A stretch of DNA of 64,000 nucleotides from Tardiphaga sp051811025. GTDB lineage: Bacteria > Pseudomonadota > Alphaproteobacteria > Rhizobiales > Xanthobacteraceae. This document shows positions 1 through 7,688 of the stretch, one piece after another. Position 1 is the first letter of the stretch. Each line of letters starts with the position of its first letter. The position numbers and the translations under genes were made by a program. A model generated the notes under the pieces. It saw only the letters and a program-made list of their open reading frames with translations. It was not told the DNA's origin and ran no database searches. The stretch is from positions 1,798,001 to 1,862,000 of the forward strand of contig NZ_JBPWQE010000001.1 in NCBI RefSeq assembly GCF_051811025.1, in the 5' to 3' direction.

Positions 1-559
1 CCTGCTCGCAGGCGCGCATGTCGCGGCCGAGGCGCGTGCGCGCGACCAGCCAGGTGAACAGCGCCAGTAGCACGATGGTGGTGATGACCACGATGATCTG
101 GATGTTGGAGAGGCGCACCGCAAAACCGTCGGCGCCTTCATGCAACGTATAGCCGCCGGTGATGATGGGCGGCACGGGCTTGACGCGAGCGCCCTGCGCG
201 ACCTGCGAGAAATTGGTCAGCACGAAGGACATGCCGATCGCTGACAGCATCGGCGCGAGACGGAAGGAATGGCGCAGGGGACGGTAGGCGATGCGCTCGA
301 TCGTCCAACCATAGAGCGAGGTGATGGCCATCGAGACCAGAAGCACCAGCAGCAGGATCACCGGTACCGCGGTGAGGCCGATCGAGACGAGAATGAGAAA
401 TGTGATCAGCGCGATGAAGCCACCGATCATGAAGATGTCGCCATGGGCGAAATTGATCATGCCGACGATGCCGTAGACCATCGTGTAGCCGATTGCGATC
501 AGGCCATAGATGGAGCCGAGCACGAGTCCGTTGATCAGTTGCTGGGCGAAATAATCCAT
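1..559 (-). CDS. livH: Branched-chain amino acid ABC transporter permease LivH, 3' part cut by window edge
   Basis: Reading the minus strand from an ATG at 559 gives about 186 residues without a stop up to the window edge. The start MDYFAQQLINGLVLGSIYGL and the following GMINFAHGDIFMIG are typical of LivH inner-membrane permeases of the HAAT family, which import leucine-type amino acids or, in this bacterial group, often aromatic acids. Several hydrophobic helices follow. The C-terminal third lies outside the window. livM, livG, livF and a binding protein would be expected beyond the left edge. No other Liv gene is present here, so the substrate cannot be inferred. Confidence 0.9.
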   Translation of the reverse strand, partial: MDYFAQQLINGLVLGSIYGLIAIGYTMVYGIVGMINFAHGDIFMIGGFIALITFLILVSIGLTAVPVILLLVLLVSMAITSLYGWTIERIAYRPLRHSFRLAPMLSAIGMSFVLTNFSQVAQGARVKPVPPIITGGYTLHEGADGFAVRLSNIQIIVVITTIVLLALFTWLVARTRLGRDMRACEQ

Positions 560-877
560 GCGCTGCCGAATTCGAGTGAGGCGCCACCATGATCCGGCAG
601 CCGGATCATTGCGTCGTTGTATCGTTTTCTAACAGCGGCCGTTGGAGGCGGCAACAGGGGCCGGTGCGGCTAAAGTAGCCTGTACATGCTGTTTTTCGCG
701 GCGATTGGCGTCCGTTCGCTTGCGCCGCAGCGCACACAAATCCGCGCCCTGTTCGCGGCTGTTCCGGTGTCACAGTTGCGCCGTGCAACGGCCTTGCAAT
801 CATCACGCGGGAACCGAAACGAAGATCGGGGCTGCACGTTGTCGGGCGTTGAATGGTTCAACAAAGGAGATTGAAGA
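560..877. other. Divergent intergenic region between livH and the Q/G/P-rich gene
   Basis: About 318 bases that should hold the livH promoter on the minus strand and the promoter of the small gene at 878. I see no convincing ORF, operator palindrome or RNA gene. Open frames here are GC-driven and lack family features. An AAAGGAGA ribosome-binding site at 863-870 belongs to the gene at 878. Confidence 0.5.
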
Positions 878-1033
878 ATGTCCAATCAGAACCAGCAAAA
901 GCCCGGTCAGCAGAAGCCGGGCCAGCAGAGCCAGAACCCGGGGCAGCAGAGCCAGAAGCCCGGCCAGCAGCAGGGCGGCGGTGGTCAGAATCCCGGCCAC
1001 GAGCAGGACCCGAGCCGGCAGGGCCAGAAATAG
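878..1033 (+). CDS. Small Q/G/P-rich disordered protein, 51 aa
   Basis: ATG at 878 is preceded by a strong ribosome-binding site (AAAGGAGA, 863-870) and the frame is closed by TAG at 1031, followed at 1088 by a good terminator, so this is a complete monocistronic unit. The 51-residue product contains almost only Q, G, P, K, S and N. The unit PGQQ recurs several times and a GGGG run sits near residue 33. There is no hydrophobic segment, so it should be soluble and disordered. No function is known to me. The other frame over this DNA (from GTG 853) has no ribosome-binding site and is rejected. Confidence 0.7.
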   Translation: MSNQNQQKPGQQKPGQQSQNPGQQSQKPGQQQGGGGQNPGHEQDPSRQGQK

Positions 1034-1087
1034 GCGGCTAGACAGACATCAATCGAGATTTGGGTCGTTCAGCGACCCATGTGGAAG

Positions 1088-1116
1088 GCCCCGTCGAAAG
1101 GCGGGGCTTTTCGTTT
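1088..1116 (+). terminator. Rho-independent terminator of the small Q/G/P-rich gene
   Basis: GCCCCG at 1088-1093 pairs with CGGGGC at 1102-1107 across an 8-base loop, followed by TTTTCGTTT. It lies 55 bases after the stop at 1033. Confidence 0.75.
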
Positions 1117-1267
1117 GGCAAGTCCTGATCGTATTTCCCCGCCGTTATCCCGGTAATTCTCGAATTAAGGTTACCAATTGGTTTACGTTGTCCGTCTGAT
1201 TGAATGGGCGTTACGTCGGAGCAGGCGCGCGCCTCCTGCGAGTCGCCGGCAGAGCGTGGACGACGTC

Positions 1268-1879
1268 ATGGACCAGAGCAGCGCAGACCAGACCGGAGCC
1301 CATCAGGTTCGAACTCTTCAGGCTGGCACGTTTCAGACTGGTACGTTTCAGACTTGGCGGATCAGCACGTTCACGGGTGCGCTGATCGCCTGCTATTTCA
1401 TCCCGACCTGGACGATCTTCGCGTTCCGCATCATGGTCTCGCCGATCCAGGGCTTCTATGAGCGGCCCAATATTTCGCTGGCGCTGTTTCTCAGCGACTA
1501 CATGCAATTTTCCAGCATGGGCACGGTGCGCTATGCGTGGCTGCTCGCCGTCGGCAAGCTGACGGTAGTGGCGTTCTTCACGGTATTCCTGGTGTTCATC
1601 ACGCGGCCGAAAATCCGCAAGACGGGCGGCTGCGACGAGGCGTTGATGATGGCGCTTGGCATCGGTGGCGTGATCTCGTTCGCCAGTATGATAATGGCAT
1701 CGAAGGTCGGCGAGATCGCCGCGATGCGGTTGCACATCACCGAACTGCTGCTGATGCTTGGTGCTGCAGTGCTGCTGGCGATCGAGCCGCCGCTACGCCG
1801 CGTGGCGGCGCAGGCGCTCGATCCTGGGCAGCCGGGCAAGGCAGCCAACGACGCGCAGCCTTTGCGAAAGGTCGCCTAA
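1268..1879 (+). CDS. Hypothetical membrane protein, about 203 aa
   Basis: The product has four hydrophobic segments: IACYFIPTWTIFAFRIMV, a stretch through AWLLAVGKLTVVAFFTVFLV, LGIGGVISFASMIMA and LLLMLGAAVLLAIE. It is therefore an inner-membrane protein; I recognise no family. The N-terminus before the first helix carries a near-repeat (AGTFQTGTFQT) that comes from a short tandem DNA repeat at about 1322-1355. The start is uncertain: ATG 1268 is used here, but an in-frame TTG at 1178 has an AAGG seven bases upstream and would add 30 basic residues. It converges with pcaC, 13 bases apart. Confidence 0.6.
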   Translation: MDQSSADQTGAHQVRTLQAGTFQTGTFQTWRISTFTGALIACYFIPTWTIFAFRIMVSPIQGFYERPNISLALFLSDYMQFSSMGTVRYAWLLAVGKLTVVAFFTVFLVFITRPKIRKTGGCDEALMMALGIGGVISFASMIMASKVGEIAAMRLHITELLLMLGAAVLLAIEPPLRRVAAQALDPGQPGKAANDAQPLRKVA

Positions 1880-1892
1880 ACAGCGCGGCCGG

Positions 1893-2282
1893 CTAGATAG
1901 GGAGCCCGAGCTCTTTGATAATCGCGCCAGCTTCCTTGGTGGCGTGATTGGCCGCCGGGACGCCGCAATAGATCGCCTGCTGCAGCAGGATTTCCTTGAT
2001 GTCGTCCGGTGTGAAGCCGCCTTCGGTGAGGGCGGCGCGCACATGCATACGGAATTCATCCCACTGGCCGAGTGCGAGCATCGTTCCGATCACCAGCACA
2101 CGTCGTGTGCGGTCGTCGAAATGCGGCCGCGTCCAGATCTCACCCCAGGCATAGCGGCTGATCAGATCCAGAAAATCCGCATTGAATGCGTTCTTGCCGG
2201 CGGCCGATTTGTCGACCCAGGCATTGCCGAGAACCTTGCGGCGTTTTGCGGTGCCTTCGGCGGCGCGCTGTTGCTCGTCCAT
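1893..2282 (-). CDS. pcaC: 4-carboxymuconolactone decarboxylase
   Basis: 129 aa, the usual PcaC length. It decarboxylates gamma-carboxymuconolactone to 3-oxoadipate enol-lactone in the protocatechuate branch of the beta-ketoadipate pathway. The family pattern is clear: MHVRAALTEGG around residues 79-89 and CGVPAANHA at 106-114 in the helical core. It is the last gene of pcaB-pcaD-pcaC, starting 13 bases after pcaD. The operon order (decarboxylase beside the enol-lactonase that consumes its product) supports the assignment over a generic AhpD-like protein. Confidence 0.93.
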   Translation of the reverse strand: MDEQQRAAEGTAKRRKVLGNAWVDKSAAGKNAFNADFLDLISRYAWGEIWTRPHFDDRTRRVLVIGTMLALGQWDEFRMHVRAALTEGGFTPDDIKEILLQQAIYCGVPAANHATKEAGAIIKELGLPI

Positions 2283-2295
2283 CTTGGGTCTCCGT

Positions 2296-3075
2296 TCAGC
2301 GCTGCGTCAGGAAGCCGACTACGGCGTCAGTGAAGGCGTAGGGCTGTTCAACGTTCGAGATGTGGGCGGCATCCAGGAGCGTCATGCTGGCGCCGGGGAT
2401 GTTGCTGCGGATGAGTTCGCCGGCAGCGACCGGCGTCGCATTGTCCTGACGGCCGGCGATCACCAGCGTTGGGCTTTTGATCTTGGGCAGCAGCGCGCGC
2501 TGATCAAGCGTGCTCAGCGCTTCGCAGGCGGCGAGATAGCCTTCGACGGGGGAGGCGATCAGCATCGCCTTCATCTTCGCGGTGGTCTCGGGCTCGCGCT
2601 CGCGGAAGTCGGCGGTGAGCCAGCCGCCGATGACGGCGTCGGCCACCGCGGCGAGGCCACCCTCACGCACCGCCTTGATGCGGTTGTGCCAGTTGGTCGG
2701 ATCCGGATAGTAGCAGCTGGTGTTGGCCAGGATGATCTTGTTGAAACGCTCAGGCGCGTTGGCGCCTAACCACTGGCCGACCATGCCGCCCATCGACAAC
2801 CCGCACCAATGCACCTTATCGATGTTGAGGTCGTCGAGGATCGCCAGCACGTCCTTGCCGTAGCGCTCCATCGAGGTCGGGCCGTTCATGCCGGACTTGC
2901 CGTGGCCACGCCGATCGTAGCGGATCACGCGAAACAGCTTTGTCAGCGCCGGCATCTGCGGCTCCCACATGGCCATGGTGCAGCCGAGCGAATTCGACAT
3001 CATCAGCGTCGGCCCGCTGTCGCGGCCCTCCACGGAGACATTCAGCAGGCAGCCGTCGGCGTCGATCATGGGCAT
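2296..3075 (-). CDS. pcaD: 3-oxoadipate enol-lactonase
   Basis: 259 aa alpha/beta hydrolase that opens 3-oxoadipate enol-lactone to 3-oxoadipate. The nucleophile elbow GLSMGG places the catalytic serine at residue 94, and the rest of the triad fits D211 (AGRQD) and H238 (DAAHISN). The motif RYDRRGHGKS (52-61) is typical of PcaD. It starts 22 bases after pcaB ends. As a separate protein it differs from the PcaD-PcaC fusions of some proteobacteria. The ATG at 3075 gives the normal length. Confidence 0.93.
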   Translation of the reverse strand: MPMIDADGCLLNVSVEGRDSGPTLMMSNSLGCTMAMWEPQMPALTKLFRVIRYDRRGHGKSGMNGPTSMERYGKDVLAILDDLNIDKVHWCGLSMGGMVGQWLGANAPERFNKIILANTSCYYPDPTNWHNRIKAVREGGLAAVADAVIGGWLTADFREREPETTAKMKAMLIASPVEGYLAACEALSTLDQRALLPKIKSPTLVIAGRQDNATPVAAGELIRSNIPGASMTLLDAAHISNVEQPYAFTDAVVGFLTQR

Positions 3076-3097
3076 GGTGTGTCTCCCGAGTTTCTTC

Positions 3098-4447
3098 TTA
3101 AGCGAATGAGGCGAGCAGGCGGTCGATCAGGGCTTGTGAGACGCCCTGATAATCCATCGGCTCGAACAGTTTGGCGATCGCGGCAGCGCTAAGCTGCGCG
3201 CTGACCTTGGGATCGGCCGTGAGCACATCGCGCAGATGTTTTTTCTCGGCTACCGCGCGCTTGGTGGCGGTTTCGATCAGATGATGGGCGTCGCTCTTGC
3301 CGAGCTTTTCGGCGAGCGCGAAGGTCACGGCTTCGGCCATGATCAGCCCATGGGTGGTGTCGAGATTGCTGCGCATCCGCTCGGCATCGATCTCGAGCCC
3401 CTCGGCAATATCGACGATGGCGGCAAGAGCGCCCGATGTTACCAGCAGCAATGTCGGCAGCGTTGGCCATTCCGCGTGCCACGGTCCGGCACTGCGTTCG
3501 TGATCCTGGATCTGAGCGGCAAAGATCGTTGCAGCGAGATTCGGCGCCATAGTCGCGGCGCCAAGCGCGGAGGCTGATGCCACAGGGTTGCGCTTGTGCG
3601 GCATGGTGGAGGAGCCGCCTCGGCCTTCGCCAGAGGGCTCGAACGCTTCGCCGACATCGGTCTGCATCATCAAGGAGACATCGCGGGCGATCTTGCCGCA
3701 TGTGCCGGACAGGATCGCCAGCACGGAAGCAACTTCGGCGATACGGTCGCGATGGGTGTGCCATGGCGCATCGGGCAGCGGCAGCTGCAATTCCTTGGCG
3801 AGCTGCTCTGCAACGACGAGGCCCTTGTCGCCGAGCGCAGCCAGCGTGCCGGCGGCGCCGCCGAATTGCAGTGCGAGGCCTTCGGCGCGCAATCGTTTCA
3901 GCCGCAGGCGTGAGCGGTGCAGTGCCGAGGCATATTCGGCGAGCTTCAGCCCGAACGGCATCGGCAGCGCGTGCTGCAGCCATGTGCGGGCGACTACAGC
4001 GGTGTTGCGATGCTTGACCGCAAGGGCTGCAAAGCCGGCGATGGCGCGGTCGAGATCCGCGAGGAGAGCGTCAATGGCGGCGCGCAGGCCGAGCATGGTG
4101 GCGCTGTCGATGACATCCTGGCTCGTGGCGCCCCAATGCACGTAGCGCGCGGCCTCGGCATCGACCTTCGCCACTTTGGCAGTGAGCGTCTTGACCAGCG
4201 GAATCGCGAGGTTACCGGACCGCGTGGCTGCCTCGGCGAGGGCAGCCAGATCGAACTGATCAGCTTTGCAAGCGGCTTCGATCGCCGTCACGGCGCTGGC
4301 TGGAATCACCCCTGTGGCGGCTTCGGCCCGTGCCAGTGCGGCTTCGAAGTCCAGCATATGCTGCAAATGGGCGGTATCATCGCAGACCGCGCGCATCGCG
4401 GGGCTCGACAACAAGGGCGCCAGCAGAGGGGACAGGGATGTGCTCAT
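3098..4447 (-). CDS. pcaB: 3-carboxy-cis,cis-muconate cycloisomerase
   Basis: 449 aa. It is a fumarase/adenylosuccinate lyase superfamily enzyme that cyclises 3-carboxymuconate to 4-carboxymuconolactone. The superfamily signature GSSTMPHKRNP is at residues 278-288, and HWGATSQDVIDSA at 104-116 is the second conserved block. The start at 4447 (MSTSLSPLLAPLLSSP) fits the family; the frame stays open for 44 more codons upstream but that stretch looks non-coding. It is the first gene of the pcaBDC operon, divergent from coxG over 208 bases. The protocatechuate dioxygenase genes pcaGH and a PcaQ-type regulator are not in this window. Confidence 0.93.
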   Translation of the reverse strand: MSTSLSPLLAPLLSSPAMRAVCDDTAHLQHMLDFEAALARAEAATGVIPASAVTAIEAACKADQFDLAALAEAATRSGNLAIPLVKTLTAKVAKVDAEAARYVHWGATSQDVIDSATMLGLRAAIDALLADLDRAIAGFAALAVKHRNTAVVARTWLQHALPMPFGLKLAEYASALHRSRLRLKRLRAEGLALQFGGAAGTLAALGDKGLVVAEQLAKELQLPLPDAPWHTHRDRIAEVASVLAILSGTCGKIARDVSLMMQTDVGEAFEPSGEGRGGSSTMPHKRNPVASASALGAATMAPNLAATIFAAQIQDHERSAGPWHAEWPTLPTLLLVTSGALAAIVDIAEGLEIDAERMRSNLDTTHGLIMAEAVTFALAEKLGKSDAHHLIETATKRAVAEKKHLRDVLTADPKVSAQLSAAAIAKLFEPMDYQGVSQALIDRLLASFA

Positions 4448-4655
4448 TTGTGCGGGACCTAACCATTCCGGCGAGAGTCTGCCAATCCCCCGCAATCTTC
4501 CTGTCGCCGTCACCTGTTGCACTGCGAATAGGCATCGCGCCATCCCGCGGACGGTCTTTCCTTTGCGCCGTCTGTGCATTACTTGGGATCGACGGTCTAT
4601 TCCCCTTGGGGGACAGCCTCAATTCCGGACGGCGACAAATTCAGGAGACAGACCC

Positions 4656-5102
4656 ATGGCCATGACGATGAGCGGTGAAGTCCAGCTTGCCGCGCCCCGC
4701 GAAGTGGTGTGGGGAAAGCTCAACGACCCCGCAGTGCTGAAGGCCTGCATCCCGGGCTGCGAAGAGCTCGAGACCACCGAGGAAGGCGGCTTCCGCGCCA
4801 CGGCCAAGATCAAGGTCGGCCCGGTTTCCGCCCGCTTCAAGGGCAAGGTCACGCTGAGCGATCTCGATCCGCCGAACGGCTACAAGATCACCGGTGAAGG
4901 CGAAGGCGGCGTGGCCGGCTTTGCCAAGGGCGGCGCTGTCGTCGGCCTCACCGACAAGGATGGCGGCACGCTCCTGACCTACAATGTGGAAGCCCAGATC
5001 GGCGGCAAGCTGGCCCAGCTCGGTCAGCGCCTCATCAACGGTTCGGCCAAGAAGATCGCCGACGAGTTCTTCGCGAATTTCGCCAAAGCCGTTCAGGGCT
5101 AA
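4656..5102 (+). CDS. coxG: CoxG-like SRPBCC protein (carbon monoxide dehydrogenase subunit G family)
   Basis: 148 aa. The product opens with MSGEVQLAAPREVVWGKLND and continues with ACIPGCEEL, the hallmark of the CoxG branch of START/SRPBCC proteins. In Oligotropha, CoxG helps attach the CO dehydrogenase to the membrane. Other CoxG proteins accompany varied molybdenum hydroxylases, so CO is not implied. ATG 4656 follows AGGAGA at 4643-4648; the open frame continues upstream but without family similarity. It is followed by coxS after 170 bases. Confidence 0.88.
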   Translation: MAMTMSGEVQLAAPREVVWGKLNDPAVLKACIPGCEELETTEEGGFRATAKIKVGPVSARFKGKVTLSDLDPPNGYKITGEGEGGVAGFAKGGAVVGLTDKDGGTLLTYNVEAQIGGKLAQLGQRLINGSAKKIADEFFANFAKAVQG

Positions 5103-5125
5103 GTCCGGAGCGTCTAATAGCGGCG

Positions 5126-5141
5126 ATCAAGTATGCTTGAT
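5126..5141. promoter_or_regulatory. Perfect palindrome ATCAAG-TATG-CTTGAT between coxG and coxS
   Basis: Six-base arms around TATG with further CGG/CCG pairing outside. The site is 24 bases after the coxG stop and 130 bases before coxS. It could be an operator for the coxS operon or a small hairpin in a coxG-coxS transcript. The half-sites face the opposite way from an FNR/FixK box, so no regulator is named. Confidence 0.4.
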
Positions 5142-5272
5142 ACCGCAGAAAAACACACCAGAGACCGTCCCGACTTGAGGTTGCTCATTGCCGGGATGGG
5201 CCATATTATGCATTTGGAATGATTTTAATGACCGTGTCGCCACGCAATGGGACGCGGACCAAGAGAGTGCAT

Positions 5273-5758
5273 ATGGCCAAAATCTCGATGATCGTGAACG
5301 GCAATCCCGTCACCGGCAATATCGATCCGCGCACATTGCTGGTGCAGTTTCTGCGTGAGAATCTGCGGCTCACCGGCACCCATGTGGGTTGCGACACGTC
5401 GCAATGCGGTGCCTGCGTTGTGCATCTCGACGGCAAAGCCGTGAAGTCCTGCACCACGCTCGCTGTCATGGCCGACGGTCACGAGGTGAAAACCATCGAA
5501 GGTCTCGCAGCCGATGGCGCGCCGCTGCATCCGATGCAGGAAGCGTTTCGCGAGCATCACGGCCTGCAGTGCGGCTTCTGCACTCCCGGCATGATCATGA
5601 CCGCGGTGGACCTCGTGCATCGCAAGGGGCATGATCTTAGCGATCATCTGATCCGCGAAGAACTCGAAGGCAATCTCTGTCGCTGCACCGGTTATCAGAA
5701 CATCGTGGCGTCGATCGCAGCCGGCGCCAAAGCGATGGCGAAGTCCGATCTCGCATAA
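5273..5758 (+). CDS. coxS: (2Fe-2S)-binding small subunit of a xanthine dehydrogenase/CO dehydrogenase family enzyme
   Basis: 161 aa with both iron-sulfur domains. The plant-ferredoxin-type cluster has C40, C45, C48 and C60 (GCDTSQCGAC), and the helical second cluster has C100, C103, C136 and C138 (CGFCTPG and CRCTG). It passes electrons from the molybdenum site to FAD in the medium subunit. ATG 5273 removes an 18-residue extension that is not part of the family. The neighbours are coxG upstream and coxM 46 bases downstream. The molybdopterin-binding CoxL gene, which often lies beside or between these, is absent. Confidence 0.93.
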   Translation: MAKISMIVNGNPVTGNIDPRTLLVQFLRENLRLTGTHVGCDTSQCGACVVHLDGKAVKSCTTLAVMADGHEVKTIEGLAADGAPLHPMQEAFREHHGLQCGFCTPGMIMTAVDLVHRKGHDLSDHLIREELEGNLCRCTGYQNIVASIAAGAKAMAKSDLA

Positions 5759-5804
5759 CGACGCACAACGATAATCGCGCACCGCGAATCAGGGATCCCC
5801 ACCC

Positions 5805-6611
5805 ATGTATGAATTCAAATATCACCGTCCGTCGACCGTGCGGCAGGCCGCCAATCTCCTTATCAAGAACGAAGACGCCAAGCTGATCGCCGGTGGCCAC
5901 ACGCTGGTGCCGGTCATGAAGCAGCGCCTGGCCGCGCCGCCGCACATCATCGATCTCTCGCATATCGAGGGTGTCGACGGCATCGAGATGAAGGGGCGCT
6001 CGCTGGTGATCGGCGCGCTCGCCAAGCATGCCGCTGTCGCGGCGTCGCCGATCGTTGGCGAAGCCATTCCGGCACTGGCCGAACTCGCGGGCCTGATCGG
6101 CGATCCCGCCGTGCGCCACAAGGGCACCATTGGTGGTTCGCTCGCCAATAACGATCCCACCGCGGACTATCCAGCGGCTGTGATGGCCCTCGGTGCCACC
6201 ATTACCACCAACAAGCGCAAGCTGACGCCGGAAGAGTTCTTCCAGGGGCTGTTCACCACGGCCCTGGAAACCGACGAGATCATCACCAAGATCTCGTTCC
6301 CGGTGCCGAAGAAGGCCGCCTATATCAAGTTCCGCAACCAGGCCTCGCGCTACGCGCTGGTCGGTGTGTTCGTGGCGCGTCTGCCTTCGGGCGTGCGGGT
6401 CACGGTCACTGGTGCAGGCTCGGATGGCGTGTTCCGCGTCGAGGAGTTCGAGGCTGCGTTGCAGAAGCGGTTCTCGCCAAAGGCGCTGGACGGGCTTACG
6501 GTGCCTGCCGACGGCCTCAACAGCGATCTCCATGGCAGCGCTGAATATCGCGCGCATCTGATTGGCGTGCTGGCCAAGCGCGCGGTCGAAGCCGCCAACA
6601 ACCGGGCCTGA
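5805..6611 (+). CDS. coxM: FAD-binding medium subunit of a xanthine dehydrogenase/CO dehydrogenase family enzyme
   Basis: 268 aa, somewhat shorter than Oligotropha CoxM. Both FAD-binding loops are present: AGGHTLVP at residues 29-36 and TIGGSLANNDPTADYP at 108-123. The C-terminal CO_deh_flav_C region follows. It accepts electrons from CoxS and passes them to a quinone or other acceptor. It starts 46 bases after coxS and is 38 bases before coxD. It is not a molybdopterin subunit, so the S-M pair alone cannot form a complete hydroxylase. Confidence 0.92.
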   Translation: MYEFKYHRPSTVRQAANLLIKNEDAKLIAGGHTLVPVMKQRLAAPPHIIDLSHIEGVDGIEMKGRSLVIGALAKHAAVAASPIVGEAIPALAELAGLIGDPAVRHKGTIGGSLANNDPTADYPAAVMALGATITTNKRKLTPEEFFQGLFTTALETDEIITKISFPVPKKAAYIKFRNQASRYALVGVFVARLPSGVRVTVTGAGSDGVFRVEEFEAALQKRFSPKALDGLTVPADGLNSDLHGSAEYRAHLIGVLAKRAVEAANNRA

Positions 6612-6649
6612 TATTTGTCAGGTCCGCACTTTCCCGGATTGGTTCTCTC

Positions 6650-7561
6650 ATGACTAAGCCATCGGCGCTCCCCACCTCCGTCGATGGCATGCTGGAATTG
6701 CTGACGTCGCGCGGCTATCTCGCCGAGCGATCGCTGGCGACAGTTACCTATCTGGCATTGAAGATGGGCCGGCCGCTGTTTCTCGAAGGCGAGGCCGGCG
6801 TCGGCAAGACCGAGATCGCCAAGGTGCTGTCGGCTGCGCTTGGTCGCAAGCTGATCCGGCTGCAGTGCTATGAAGGTCTCGATGTCTCGTCCGCTGTCTA
6901 TGAGTGGAACAGCGCGTCGCAGATGATCGCGATCCGTCTGGCGGAGGCCGCCGGCGATACCGACCGCGATCAGCTATCCAGCGACATCTTCGCCGAGCGC
7001 TATCTCATCAAGCGTCCGCTCCTGCAGGCGCTGGAGCCAGACGTGAATGGTGCGCCTGTCTTGCTGATCGACGAACTCGATCGTGCGGACGAGGCGTTCG
7101 AGGCGTATCTGCTCGAAATTCTGAGCGACTTCCAGGTCACCATCCCCGAACTCGGCACCGTAAAGGCGCCGGCGCCGCCGATTGTCATCGTTACCTCGAA
7201 TCGTACCCGTGAAATCCACGACGCGCTGAAGCGCCGTTGTCTGTATCATTGGGTCGACTATCCCAACGCCGAGCGCGAGCTCGCTATCGTCAAGTCGCGC
7301 GTGCCGGGCATCTCCGCCAAACTCTCGCAGCAGGTGGTGAGATTCGTGCAGGCACTGCGCGATCAGGACTTCTACAAGTCGCCGGGTGTCGCCGAAACAC
7401 TGGACTGGGCGACTGCGCTGACTGAACTCGACGCCCGCTCGCTGACGCCGCAGGTGGTGGGCGATACGCTGGGTGCGCTGTTGAAGTATCAGGACGACAT
7501 CCAGCGCATGCAGGGCGATGCGCTGGCGCAGGTGATCAAGGAAGCGACGAGCGAGAATTGA
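6650..7561 (+). CDS. coxD: MoxR-family AAA+ ATPase CoxD
   Basis: 303 aa. Walker A is GEAGVGKT at 47-54 and Walker B is LLIDELD at 138-144; SNRTREIHDALKRRC is the sensor/arginine-finger region. CoxD in Oligotropha is a membrane-associated chaperone-like ATPase needed to assemble the copper-sulfur-molybdenum site of CO dehydrogenase. MoxR ATPases normally act with a VWA protein, here coxE, which follows after a palindromic element. It lies 38 bases after coxM, so the operon continues. Confidence 0.92.
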   Translation: MTKPSALPTSVDGMLELLTSRGYLAERSLATVTYLALKMGRPLFLEGEAGVGKTEIAKVLSAALGRKLIRLQCYEGLDVSSAVYEWNSASQMIAIRLAEAAGDTDRDQLSSDIFAERYLIKRPLLQALEPDVNGAPVLLIDELDRADEAFEAYLLEILSDFQVTIPELGTVKAPAPPIVIVTSNRTREIHDALKRRCLYHWVDYPNAERELAIVKSRVPGISAKLSQQVVRFVQALRDQDFYKSPGVAETLDWATALTELDARSLTPQVVGDTLGALLKYQDDIQRMQGDALAQVIKEATSEN

Positions 7562-7675
7562 AACTCGTCGTTCCGGGGCGACGCTCTTGCGTCGAACCCG
7601 GAACCTCGAAATGTTCGTGCAAAACATCTCGGGATTCCGGGTTCGATCGCGAAGGCGCGACCGCCCCGGAATGAC
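7562..7675. repeat. Long nested palindromic intergenic element (copy 1)
   Basis: Begins directly after the coxD stop with AACTCGTC. The outer arms TTCCGGGGCG (7571-7580) and CGCCCCGGAA (7662-7671) are perfect complements. Inner arms CGAACCCGGAA (7593-7603) and TTCCGGGTTCG (7635-7645) also pair, and ATGTT/AACAT closes the tip (7611-7627). The RNA would fold into one long hairpin between coxD and coxE. It shares its first bases with the elements at 51203 and 53171. Confidence 0.8.
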
Positions 7676-7688
7676 AGAGAGAGACAAC

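Noticed and set aside
138..590. 150-codon minus-strand frame at the left edge
   Set aside because: Out of frame with livH, which reads through the window edge with clear permease sequence.
5126..5141. FNR/FixK box
   Set aside because: The half-sites are in the reverse orientation (ATCAAG first, CTTGAT second), so it is not the TTGAT-N4-ATCAA type.
5273..6611. CoxM or CoxS as a disguised large subunit
   Set aside because: Their motifs are FAD-binding and two 2Fe-2S clusters; neither has the size or molybdopterin motifs of CoxL.
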